A stretch of 64,000 nucleotides of DNA, from the NCBI RefSeq assembly GCF_000613125.1, contig NZ_HG964497.1:3861938-3925937 (forward strand). Direction: 5' to 3'. Source of the DNA: Bacillus sp. EB01. GTDB taxonomy: Bacteria > Bacillota > Bacilli > Bacillales > Cytobacillaceae. Positions 7,398 through 14,665 of the stretch are shown here, in pieces (positions within the stretch are counted from its first letter, which is position 1; each line of letters begins with the position of its first letter). Both the position numbers and the translations under genes were made by a program. The notes beneath the pieces were generated by a model, which had not been told where the DNA came from, searched no databases, and worked only from the letters and a program-made list of their open reading frames with translations.

Positions 7398-8205
7398 GTT
7401 GCTTTCTCTTCACCGTGAAGAATTGCTAAAACAGGCGCTAGAAGATTTAACGAACGATAAAGATGTTTTGGCAATCTACCTAAATGGCTCCCTCGCAAAA
7501 GGAAACGCTGATTGGTACTCGGATATTGATTTGCATATTATCGTTGCTCCTGGCCGGAAGGGTGAATTCATTAAAGCGAAAGCAAGTAGATCGGAAAGAT
7601 GGGGAGATGTTTTGTTTTATGAGGATTGGGATCCCTCGTCCCCAGTCATAGTGACCCATTATACTTCATTTGTAAAGGTAGATAGCTGGTATCACGAGCC
7701 CTCTGAAGTTTCGCCTTCTATCTGGCTGAAAGGGTTAAAGGTCCTTTTTGACCCTCATAACTTGATTAGCGAGATTATCATGAAATCAACTGAATTTAAC
7801 TATGCTCCAACCAGCAAAGAAGTCATTTTTTGGCGGACCAAAGTACTTGCTTTTGCCCATGAAACATACCGGGCAGTTATGAGGGAAGAACTATATTATG
7901 CGCTGGCAAACATCGACCGGATTCGTTGGCTGATTGCTTCTGGCTGGTATATGGAAAAAGACGAGCATCTGGATAGTCCTTATGGAGTTTGGTCAAAGAT
8001 CGAAGGGAAGAGAAGCAGGTTGCATGAATGGCAGCTAAAAGCACTTGCCAACTGGGAATGCAGCCGTAACAACATGGAAATTCTCGCAACGCTATCTTCA
8101 ATTTTTCCTGAATATCTGCGTTTAAATCGAACTTTAAGCAACAAAGTTGGGTTGCCAGCTGATGAAGAAAGCCTTATTCCTATTTTGGATATGGTCTCCC
8201 TATGA
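7387..8205 (+). CDS. nucleotidyltransferase-domain protein (aminoglycoside adenylyltransferase-like)
   Basis: A 272-residue protein whose N-terminus holds the nucleotidyltransferase signature G-S-L-A-K-G-N-A-D-W-Y-S-D-I-D-L at about residues 33-48; the two aspartates should bind Mg-NTP. A helical C-terminal domain follows, as in kanamycin/streptomycin nucleotidyltransferases. The ATG at 7387 lies 11 bases inside the end of the truncated methyltransferase frame and has no ribosome binding site of its own, so expression would depend on translational coupling. An open frame extends back to 7267 but overlaps methyltransferase code. Resistance activity is not implied by sequence alone. Confidence 0.8.
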   Translation: MWDELLSLHREELLKQALEDLTNDKDVLAIYLNGSLAKGNADWYSDIDLHIIVAPGRKGEFIKAKASRSERWGDVLFYEDWDPSSPVIVTHYTSFVKVDSWYHEPSEVSPSIWLKGLKVLFDPHNLISEIIMKSTEFNYAPTSKEVIFWRTKVLAFAHETYRAVMREELYYALANIDRIRWLIASGWYMEKDEHLDSPYGVWSKIEGKRSRLHEWQLKALANWECSRNNMEILATLSSIFPEYLRLNRTLSNKVGLPADEESLIPILDMVSL

Positions 8206-8217
8206 AATGAGGTAATT

Positions 8218-8772
8218 ATGATGGAAACTTCAATTAGTACGCTTTTTGAACAGCTTGAATCAAGCGATAAGAATCTCCAATACGAAGCCCTGTTAAATCT
8301 TTTGGCAATAACAGAAGAGAAGGTGGACTGGGCCTATGAAGTCTGGGATGATTTGAAGTCAGATTTGACAAACAAAGACAACCACAAACGGTCCAGAGCC
8401 GCACAGTTTCTATCCAATCTGGCCATTAGCGACCCAGAAAAAAGGATTCTGTCTGATTTTCCACCAATTTGGCAAGTGACCAAAGATCCAAAGACTGTGA
8501 CCGCTCGGCATAGCCTTCAGGCAATTTGGAGAATTGGCCTTGCCGGTGAGGAACAGCTCGAACTCGTTATACGGCATCTCGAGGATCGCTATCAAAATTG
8601 CAGCTCCGAAAAAAATCACACACTAGTCAGGTACGACATCATAGAAGACTTCCTAAAGCTCTACATAGCCACAGGAAAAGAAGATTTAAAAACAACCGCT
8701 CTCAGCCTTATAGAACTTGAGGAAGATCCGAAATATATGAAGAAATACGCAGCAGTTTGGCGGAATAAATAA
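8218..8772 (+). CDS. HEAT-repeat-like helical protein
   Basis: A 184-residue protein made of paired amphipathic helices: YEALLNLLAITEEKVDWAYEVWDDL, then SRAAQFLSNLAISDPEKRI, then TARHSLQAIWRIGLAG. This pattern matches HEAT or Arm-type repeats, which usually serve protein-protein contact. It starts 12 bases after the nucleotidyltransferase stop codon (GAGGT ribosome binding site), so the two are probably one operon. Two adjacent ATGs are possible (8218 and 8221). No enzymatic motif is seen. Confidence 0.75.
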   Translation: MMETSISTLFEQLESSDKNLQYEALLNLLAITEEKVDWAYEVWDDLKSDLTNKDNHKRSRAAQFLSNLAISDPEKRILSDFPPIWQVTKDPKTVTARHSLQAIWRIGLAGEEQLELVIRHLEDRYQNCSSEKNHTLVRYDIIEDFLKLYIATGKEDLKTTALSLIELEEDPKYMKKYAAVWRNK

Positions 8773-8892
8773 GAGATTATTTTAAATGGGTGCAAGTACA
8801 GCATTAGCCTTATAATTAAATTTTTTTAGAAACATGGTATGTTTTCGAGTAAAGGAACTAAATTAGCACACCATTTTAGCAGTCCAAATCAA

Positions 8893-8919
8893 TGATCTGA
8901 ACCCAAAAAGTTAGACACA
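8893..8919 (+). repeat. left terminal inverted repeat of the IS
   Basis: 27 bp; matches the reverse complement of 10301-10327 at 22 positions. The shared inner core is GTTAGACACA. Confidence 0.9.
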
Positions 8920-8924
8920 GGATT

Positions 8925-9737
8925 TTAGGCAGCTACCAGGGCATGAGTTCGGTATTCAACCGGGCTCATGCCTTTTAATATTGCCTTAATCCGTTTGTGG
9001 TTATAGTAATAAATGTATTTTTCCAATTCTTTTTTAAAATGCTCCATACTCTCGAATTCTCTTAGATAGAGTAATTCAGATTTTAATAAGCCAAAGAAAT
9101 TCTCCATGACTGCGTTATCTAAACAATTTCCTTTTCTGGACATACTTTGGGTAATGCCTCTTTCTTTTAATGCAAATTGATACTGACCCATCTGATAATG
9201 CCATCCCTGATCGGAATGAAGGAGGGGAGCGTCCCCCTTTCTCAAGCGTGTGAACGCCTTTTCCAACATGGTTGAAACAAGCGTGTATACCGGGCGGTTT
9301 TCCATATGGTAAGCAATAATTTCTCCATTATATAAGTCAAGGACTGGTGAAAAATATAGCTTTTCCCCGTGTAAATGGACTTCAGTCACATCCGTTACCC
9401 ACTTCTGGTTGGGTTGAGTAGCTTTGAAATCCCGGTTCAGGATGTTAGGGGCAATCTTGCCAACCTGCCCTTTATAAGATCGGTACTTCTTCATCCTAAC
9501 CAGACATTTCAGCCCCATCTCGATCATTAAACGACGGACAGTTTTGTGATTGATCTTCACTCCTTTTTTACGCAGCTCCAAAGTAATACGGCGATATCCA
9601 TAAAGCTCATGGTTTTCCTCAAATATCTCCTTGATTAACTCCTTTATTTCCTTGTATTTGTCGGGACGATCCATCTGTTTTACCCAATAATAATATGTAC
9701 TCCTTGGAATTCCGGCAACCTTCACTAGCTCTATCAC
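8925..9737 (-). CDS. IS150-like transposase OrfB (DDE integrase domain)
   Basis: 270 residues from the first ATG, but its frame is open further upstream and is meant to be read as an OrfAB fusion after -1 frameshifting at 9821-9827. That extended part reads ...ITERDKAQIIYELRHEF, typical of IS3 transposases. Domains: HTH_21 at the N-terminus (GYRRITLELRKKG), then the rve DDE core with Asp in WVTDVTEV, Asp in LHSDQGWHY, and Glu in DNAVMENFFGLLKSE. The end YYNHKRIKAILKGMSPVEYR is the family C-terminus. It would cut and join IS ends as the OrfAB product. Confidence 0.93.
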   Translation of the reverse strand: MIELVKVAGIPRSTYYYWVKQMDRPDKYKEIKELIKEIFEENHELYGYRRITLELRKKGVKINHKTVRRLMIEMGLKCLVRMKKYRSYKGQVGKIAPNILNRDFKATQPNQKWVTDVTEVHLHGEKLYFSPVLDLYNGEIIAYHMENRPVYTLVSTMLEKAFTRLRKGDAPLLHSDQGWHYQMGQYQFALKERGITQSMSRKGNCLDNAVMENFFGLLKSELLYLREFESMEHFKKELEKYIYYYNHKRIKAILKGMSPVEYRTHALVAA

Positions 9738-9763
9738 CTTAAACTCATGCCTTAACTCATATA

Positions 9764-10273
9764 TTATTTGCGCTTTGTCCCGTTCGGTGATTTCTCTTTT
9801 TCTTGAATTAAGGCTCGTAACTTTTTTAAATAGGCATTCTCCATGCGTAAACGCTCGTTTTCAGCTTGTAAAGCTTCAAAAGATCCCTCTGGAGGTGCTG
9901 GTTTTCCCGGTTCTTTTTTCATGGATGGACGCCCCTTTTTCTTTGGTATAAGAGCGTCCACTCCATTCTCCTCTACCTGCCTTTTCCATTCTAGGATGTT
10001 ACGAGGAGATGGAATATTGTATAGTGCCGCAGCCTGTTTCAAGGACGCTCCAGTATCGTTTATGTAGTTTAGTACGTCCATTTTAAATTGAAAATCATAG
10101 TTTGTATAGCTAGGACACAAACCCTTTTCACCATTCTCCTTGTATAGGGCAACCCAGGTTTTGAGAGGGGTAAGGCTTATATTGAACCGTTTCGCAATTT
10201 CACGGTATGACTCTTTGCCCTCCAGATAAGCAAGAACGGCTTGTAGTTTTGTATCAAAAGTATATTTTGCCAT
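9764..10273 (-). CDS. IS150-like transposase OrfA (helix-turn-helix)
   Basis: 169 residues starting MAKYTFDTKLQAVLAYLEG. It has two helix-turn-helix segments (YREIAKRFNISLTPLKTWVA and LKQAAALYNIPSPRNILEW) and a C-terminal leucine-rich coiled segment (ALQAENERLRMENAYLKKL) typical of OrfA multimerisation. The start at 10273 is chosen over the longer frame (10312) because GGAGGTG lies just upstream. The A6G heptamer occurs in the codons TTA AAA AAG near the end, allowing the -1 shift into OrfB. Confidence 0.92.
   Translation of the reverse strand: MAKYTFDTKLQAVLAYLEGKESYREIAKRFNISLTPLKTWVALYKENGEKGLCPSYTNYDFQFKMDVLNYINDTGASLKQAAALYNIPSPRNILEWKRQVEENGVDALIPKKKGRPSMKKEPGKPAPPEGSFEALQAENERLRMENAYLKKLRALIQEKEKSPNGTKRK
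9821..9827 (-). other. programmed -1 frameshift site (A6G)
   Basis: On the minus strand A AAA AAG in the orfA phase, as in IS150. Slipping one base back joins orfA to the orfB frame, which is open from this point. Confidence 0.85.
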
Positions 10274-10300
10274 TAAAAAACTGCACCTCCAATTGTCAGG

Positions 10301-10327
10301 TGTGTCTAACAATTGGGGTGCAGTTCA
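10301..10327 (-). repeat. right terminal inverted repeat of the IS
   Basis: 27 bp ending in GCAGTTCA; partner of 8893-8919. It also contains the upstream region of orfA. Confidence 0.9.
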
Positions 10328-10330
10328 CAA

Positions 10331-10689
10331 ACAATTGGACTGCTTCTTTGTGTTGTATTTAAAGGATTTTTAGTGAATCGAGGGCCAATTAGAAGCTCAA
10401 TTCCTTACATATTATGACGTAGTGATACTAATTAGTATGCTAAGTTGATAAATTGGTTGTTTGTAAAAAATTAGTGACCTATTATTGCATCATAACGAAA
10501 CGTGACCAATTCGATAAATCTAGTGACATACTGCTCTCTTGGTGTTACTGAGTGGCCGTTGAGATTAACGGCTTTTTTATTCGAACACTTATTCTGATAA
10601 CGGAGCAGGTTAGTAAAAAACAAATTGTTTTTTGAAAATTAAACTTGTTGTAAAATATAGGTAAAAAGAATTATACGGGAGAATTATTG
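10331..10689. other. gene-free stretch right of the IS
   Basis: Contains the right arm of the split hairpin (TTGGACTGCT, 10335-10344) and an orphan terminator (10555-10579). No ORF with a ribosome binding site is seen; GTGAC words recur at 10474, 10502 and 10524 without a fixed period. A gene that once used the 10555 terminator may have been lost. Confidence 0.5.
10555..10579 (+). terminator. orphan intrinsic terminator
   Basis: GCCGTT/AACGGC stem, loop GAGATT, followed by TTTTTT. No intact rightward gene lies between the IS and this site. Confidence 0.75.
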
Positions 10690-11523
10690 ATGGGAATTCC
10701 AAGTATCGTAGACACTGTCTTAAAAGAGTATATTAACCTGTTTTATGAGCATTTTCCTGAAACGATGGAAGGGTTATATATACACGGATCGATTGCCCTG
10801 AATTCCTATGTTGATGATTCAAGTGATATTGACTTTATCACTGTAACAAACCGTCCTTTAACAGAGAAAGATTCAGATGCTTTGTCTTTTATTCACTCCC
10901 ACCTAGCCAAAAAATATAAAAAACCGGAAATGGACGGAGTATATATTCTTTGGGAGGATTTGGGGAAACTCAATCAAAAAAGTAATGATGTAAATTATAA
11001 CTATCCATTTTACAACAATAAAAAACTGAGTTTCGGTAATTACTTTAATTTTAACCCTGTAACTTGGTGGGTATTTGAAAAAAAGGGAATTAATATATTA
11101 GGAACAGACCCCAGAGACTTTCAGTTTGATATTCAACCACAAGAGTTGTTTTCTTATGTACTTGAAAATATGAACACTTACTGGGTTAATAGGATTCAAA
11201 AGGCAGAGGATTCAATTGATGATTTAGTTAAGCTGCCGACAGATGAGATTGACTTTGAAATAGAATGGATCGTGCTCGGGCTACTACGCCAGTTCTATAC
11301 TCTAAAGGAATTTGATATTGTTTCAAAGTTGGGTGCAGGGGAGTATGGATTAACGGAAATTGCAGTTGAATGGCACGATATTATCAAGGAAGCTATGAAT
11401 TTACGTATGGGTATAAAGGCAAAGATTTTCAAAACAGAGATGGAGCGTATGGCTCATACTATAAGGTTTTCAAAATTTTTAATTAGGCTTTGTAATAATA
11501 TAATAGAGTGCAAATTAACTTAA
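10690..11523 (+). CDS. ANT(3'')/AadA-like nucleotidyltransferase (DUF4111 type)
   Basis: A 277-residue protein with the nucleotidyltransferase signature G-S-I-A-L-N-S-Y-V-D-D-S-S-D-I-D at about residues 31-46, and a C-terminal helical domain (the DUF4111-like part) with WIVLGLLRQFYTL and GLTEIAVEW. The arrangement is that of streptomycin/spectinomycin adenylyltransferases, but many chromosomal homologues have no proven resistance role. The start at 10690 has GGGAG seven bases upstream; a TTG at 10687 is less well spaced. It is AT-richer than the surrounding core genes, which suggests transfer. Confidence 0.82.
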   Translation: MGIPSIVDTVLKEYINLFYEHFPETMEGLYIHGSIALNSYVDDSSDIDFITVTNRPLTEKDSDALSFIHSHLAKKYKKPEMDGVYILWEDLGKLNQKSNDVNYNYPFYNNKKLSFGNYFNFNPVTWWVFEKKGINILGTDPRDFQFDIQPQELFSYVLENMNTYWVNRIQKAEDSIDDLVKLPTDEIDFEIEWIVLGLLRQFYTLKEFDIVSKLGAGEYGLTEIAVEWHDIIKEAMNLRMGIKAKIFKTEMERMAHTIRFSKFLIRLCNNIIECKLT

Positions 11524-11678
11524 AGGATAATGAGTTGCAACAGTTTCCCTTTAAGTTCTATGTGTAGCGCTCACACTTTTTGGTTTACGCTAATTCAGTC
11601 AAGATGTGAAACTAATAAAAATGTCTTTCGTCTATTTGTTGGAAGAAATTCTAATAACAGGGGAAAGAGAAGATTCAA

Positions 11679-12413
11679 ATGAAGAAAAAAGTGTTTATGA
11701 TCATTGGGTGTTGTTTTGTTTTACTAGTGCTCGGAGGCATTTTGGCAGAGATTTATTACTTCCAGCCGAAACAGCTGCATACTTTGGAAACGAGAATGCT
11801 TAAGGAGTTATCGGTGGAATACGGAATTCCTTTTAAAGTTAGTGAAACCAAGTTTGCAAAAGCTTTGGGAGATGAAGAAGGGATTTATACAGCCAGTGTT
11901 TATCCTCAGGATCAAAGAGACTTGGAATTCCAGGTCCATGTTTCCGAAGGCGGAAGTATTATTCATGAATCCTATAAAGAAACCAAATGGAGAAGCGAGG
12001 CAATCAAATTATGGGAACCATTTATGAGCCGGTTTGGAGATATCTCGTATGCAGTTAATATCCATATTCCTGAAGAAATAGCCAATCAATATAGCGTGGA
12101 CGATACATACGGTGATATTTACAAGGTACACAAACATAATATGCGTGAGTACCTATTCATCGGCGAGATTGAAAGTTCCTTTGATAAGGAAAGAGAAACA
12201 GCCAAAATAATGGAAGTGGCAAACCATGCGTTGAATCGGGATTTGAATGACTTTTCAATAGAATGGCTTTACTTTAATAGCGGGAAAAAAAGCGAAGACG
12301 TATTTGAAATGAAGGAAAGAATCCCTTCATTTAGCTGGAGATTTTCCAAGAATTCTTTGCAGAAAGGGGTAACCGAAGACAATTTGGATCAATTCTTTAT
12401 GCAGCACGAATAG
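11679..12413 (+). CDS. membrane-anchored hypothetical protein
   Basis: A 244-residue protein with an N-terminal hydrophobic segment at about residues 4-27 (MIIGCCFVLLVLGGILAEIYYF), then a soluble exterior domain with no recognised motif. The segment has two Cys but not a proper lipobox, so a signal anchor is more likely than a lipoprotein. The ribosome binding site is weak (GGGGAAAGAG, somewhat far). No operon partner is clear. Confidence 0.72.
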   Translation: MKKKVFMIIGCCFVLLVLGGILAEIYYFQPKQLHTLETRMLKELSVEYGIPFKVSETKFAKALGDEEGIYTASVYPQDQRDLEFQVHVSEGGSIIHESYKETKWRSEAIKLWEPFMSRFGDISYAVNIHIPEEIANQYSVDDTYGDIYKVHKHNMREYLFIGEIESSFDKERETAKIMEVANHALNRDLNDFSIEWLYFNSGKKSEDVFEMKERIPSFSWRFSKNSLQKGVTEDNLDQFFMQHE

Positions 12414-12600
12414 AATCCCAAATTTGAGAATAAATTTAGCCTTTAAATTCCGGATAAAAAAACTTTAGTAAATATTTTAACACATACATATGAAGTCCAT
12501 ATGCCGCCTGATGAAGGTGTTTTTTTTGAATCAAGAATATTGGAAGGAAATAGGCGAAGTTGGGCGAATTCTATTGTAATAGAAGAAAAGAGGGTTGAAA

Positions 12601-13314
12601 GTGGAATTTGCTGATAGATGGACCCGTTCGAAAGAAGTAAAACTTCATTACCTGGAGAGCAGTCGGTACGATGGGCGATTAACTCCTTTGGTTTATGTCC
12701 CTGGGGCTTTAAATCATGCTGAACAAGCGGTTGAATTATTAGAGGAGTTCAAGCCTAGAAAATGGATATCTATGAGTTTACGAGGGCGGGGAAAAAGTGA
12801 TGCTCCGATTTCTGGTTACTCATTTTACAACCATGTTCATGATATAGAATCTGTAGTAATGGATAGCAAGGTTCATGAGTATTGTCTCATGGCTTATTCC
12901 ATGGGTGTTCCATATGCAATAGAATATGCCGCGGGAACGCCGGGATTAAAAGGGCTAATCCTTTGTGATTATCCTGCCGCGTATCCGTTTATACCAAAAT
13001 CATGGGCAGAAAGAGTTCTCAGCCGCAGTTATATAAATCAGGAGATGGTACATGTAGTAAAAGGCATTCAGAGGGAATCAGCAGCTATTAATCTTGATCA
13101 AAATTTAACACGGATAGAAGTTCCTGTATTGATAATTAAGGGAGGAACGACGGAATCTCTTTTGACAGAGGCTGAAACAGATAAATACAAAAAGCTGCTT
13201 CCAAATGTGAGGGCAGTCGAATTAGCTGAAGCTGGGCATGAACTTTGGGAGCCAAATCGAGATGTGTTTTTAAACGTGATCAAGGATTTTTTACATACGC
13301 TTGATAAACTCTAA
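12601..13314 (+). CDS. alpha/beta-hydrolase
   Basis: A 237-residue alpha/beta-hydrolase. The oxyanion strand is LVYVPGALNHAEQ, followed by SLRGRGKSD, the nucleophile elbow AYSMGV (Ser in x-x-S-x-G, with Ala replacing the first Gly), and the catalytic His in AEAGHELWEP near residue 215. The likely acid is the Asp in ILCDYP or the later IIKGG region. Start: GTG at 12601 fits GAGGG six bases before; an in-frame TTG at 12595 is a close alternative. Substrate unknown. The histidine phosphatase starts 36 bases downstream. Confidence 0.85.
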   Translation: MEFADRWTRSKEVKLHYLESSRYDGRLTPLVYVPGALNHAEQAVELLEEFKPRKWISMSLRGRGKSDAPISGYSFYNHVHDIESVVMDSKVHEYCLMAYSMGVPYAIEYAAGTPGLKGLILCDYPAAYPFIPKSWAERVLSRSYINQEMVHVVKGIQRESAAINLDQNLTRIEVPVLIIKGGTTESLLTEAETDKYKKLLPNVRAVELAEAGHELWEPNRDVFLNVIKDFLHTLDKL

Positions 13315-13350
13315 TTCAACGAATCTATCACTTGATGGGGGAAAGCAATA

Positions 13351-13911
13351 TTGCTTACGAATTTGTATTTTGTCCGGCATGCACACTCCGACTATACGCC
13401 GGATGAACTCGGAAGGCCGTTATCCCTTCAAGGTCGAACTGACGCACAAAAAGTTACAAAGTTATTTGAAAAAGAATCTATCGATTTTGTTGTTGCGAGT
13501 CCATACCAAAGAGCGATTCAAACAGTGACGGGTATAGCGGATTGTATTGGAAAGGAAATTATTCTGGAAGACGACTTTAGAGAGCGGAATTTAGCTGGTG
13601 GTCCTATTGATGATTTTCAAGATGCTATTAATAAAGTTTGGGAGGACCCTTCATTTTCCTGGGAAGGCGGGGAATCCAATATGATTGCCCAAAAGCGGGG
13701 AACAAAGGCAACATTAACGGTTTTAGAAAGGTTCCAGGGTCATAACATAGTAATAGGAACCCACGGCAATATTATGGTGTTGATTATGAACCACTTTGAT
13801 AATAAATACGATTTCGAGTTTTGGAAGCACCTTGATATGCCTGATATTTATAAACTTACTTTTTATAAAACAGAATTAATAGAAGTGAGGAAAATATGGG
13901 AAAGAAGTTGA
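13351..13911 (+). CDS. histidine phosphatase family protein
   Basis: A 186-residue phosphoglycerate-mutase-like phosphatase. The catalytic motif is F-V-R-H-A-H-S at the N-terminus (phospho-acceptor His), with the second Arg in SPYQRAIQT and the distal catalytic His in IGTHGN. Starts at a TTG with GGGGGAAA upstream; no ATG is near. Members dephosphorylate sugar phosphates, nucleotides or proteins. Probably co-transcribed with the upstream hydrolase. Confidence 0.88.
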   Translation: MLTNLYFVRHAHSDYTPDELGRPLSLQGRTDAQKVTKLFEKESIDFVVASPYQRAIQTVTGIADCIGKEIILEDDFRERNLAGGPIDDFQDAINKVWEDPSFSWEGGESNMIAQKRGTKATLTVLERFQGHNIVIGTHGNIMVLIMNHFDNKYDFEFWKHLDMPDIYKLTFYKTELIEVRKIWERS

Positions 13912-13956
13912 CAGTAAAGACAGAGCATTAAATAGTATATAAAGTGGGGGATCGGG

Positions 13957-14064
13957 ATGAAAAAATATCTGAAATGGAGTTATCTTGGGGTATTTTTGTT
14001 TGGAATTTTTGTTGGGTATATAGGAATACCAATGATATCTCGATATGCCGATTACTTCTTTTAA
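13957..14064 (+). CDS. very small membrane protein, 35 aa
   Basis: A 35-codon ORF, ATG at 13957 after GGGGATCGGG, encoding MKKYLKWSYLGVFLFGIFVG followed by YIGIP and a short polar tail. It consists of basic N-terminus plus one transmembrane helix. It lies 45 bases after the phosphatase and 48 before the next gene, so it fits an operon slot. No family recognised. Confidence 0.5.
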   Translation: MKKYLKWSYLGVFLFGIFVGYIGIPMISRYADYFF

Positions 14065-14112
14065 AGTTTTTAGTCCAAAGAGCTTCGCCCAGTTCAAAAG
14101 AGAGGAATTAAC

Positions 14113-14586
14113 ATGCCAATTATTCAGCATAAAGAATGGATCAATGCACCAATTGAGGTATGCTTTGACCTTGCAAGGAACGTAGACATACATATACAAA
14201 CGACTTCTGCGACAAAAGAACGGGCAGTCGGCGGAGTAGCAAAAGGATTATTAGAGTTAGGGAATACTGTTACGTGGGAAGCCGTTCATTTTGGTATTAA
14301 ACAAAGATTGACAGCCAAAGTGACTATGATGGAAAGGCCTCATATTTTTGTGGATATTATGGTGAAGGGAGCCTTCGCGTCTTTTGTTCATACCCATAAG
14401 TTTGTTGAAGAAAAGGGTGGTACTTTAATGATGGATACATTCAAGTATAAGTCGCCGCTCGGTGTAATTGGAATCCTTGCTGATAAGCTCTTTTTAGAAA
14501 AGTATATGAAGGTATTTATTGAGTCCCGTGCCAAAGGATTAAAAGACATTGCTGAATCTTCAGTTGAATTTGATTTCAAGATTTAA
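14113..14586 (+). CDS. SRPBCC (START/Bet v1-like) family protein
   Basis: A 157-residue helix-grip protein. It starts with the characteristic strand and helix IIQHKEWINAPIEVCFDLAR, and ends in a long C-terminal helix (LEKYMKVFIESRAKGLKDIAE) that closes the hydrophobic cavity. Members bind lipids, polyketides or act as cyclases; many small bacterial ones are of unknown function. Ribosome binding site AGAGAGG. Last gene before a strong convergent terminator. Confidence 0.85.
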   Translation: MPIIQHKEWINAPIEVCFDLARNVDIHIQTTSATKERAVGGVAKGLLELGNTVTWEAVHFGIKQRLTAKVTMMERPHIFVDIMVKGAFASFVHTHKFVEEKGGTLMMDTFKYKSPLGVIGILADKLFLEKYMKVFIESRAKGLKDIAESSVEFDFKI

Positions 14587-14613
14587 AACTTCATTATCAA
14601 CACCAAAACAAAA

Positions 14614-14654
14614 AAAGCAGAGCGAATTCACATTAGTGGATTCTGCTCTGCTTT
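14614..14654. terminator. bidirectional intrinsic terminator
   Basis: AAAGCAGAGC/GCTCTGCTTT stem extended by an inner GAATtCAC/GTGgATTC arm, with A-run left and T-run right. Shared by the SRPBCC gene (+) and the SpoIID-like gene (-). Confidence 0.92.
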
Positions 14655-14665
14655 ATTCTTTCAAC

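Larger units (their letters stand above)
8893..10327 (-). mobile_element. complete IS3-family insertion sequence, IS150-like (1435 bp)
   Basis: Bounded by 27-bp imperfect terminal inverted repeats (22 of 27 identical) beginning TGA and ending TCA, and flanked by a 3-bp direct repeat CAA (8890-8892 and 10328-10330), the target duplication expected for this family. It carries orfA and orfB in frames related by -1, with an A6G slippery heptamer between them. Both frames are intact, so the element may be active. Removing the element restores a 10-bp palindrome, AGCAGTCCAA / TTGGACTGCT, followed by TTCTTT: the insertion lies in the loop of an older terminator. Confidence 0.93.

Noticed and set aside
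10474-10530. GTGAC words near the IS as another 21-nt array
   Set aside because: Spacings 28 and 22 are irregular and only three words are present.
12501-12614. 37-codon frame beginning M-P-P-D-E-G-V-F-F
   Set aside because: The sequence looks protein-like and the frame is open upstream to about 12440, but there is no ribosome binding site and it overlaps the hydrolase start. It could be a gene remnant.
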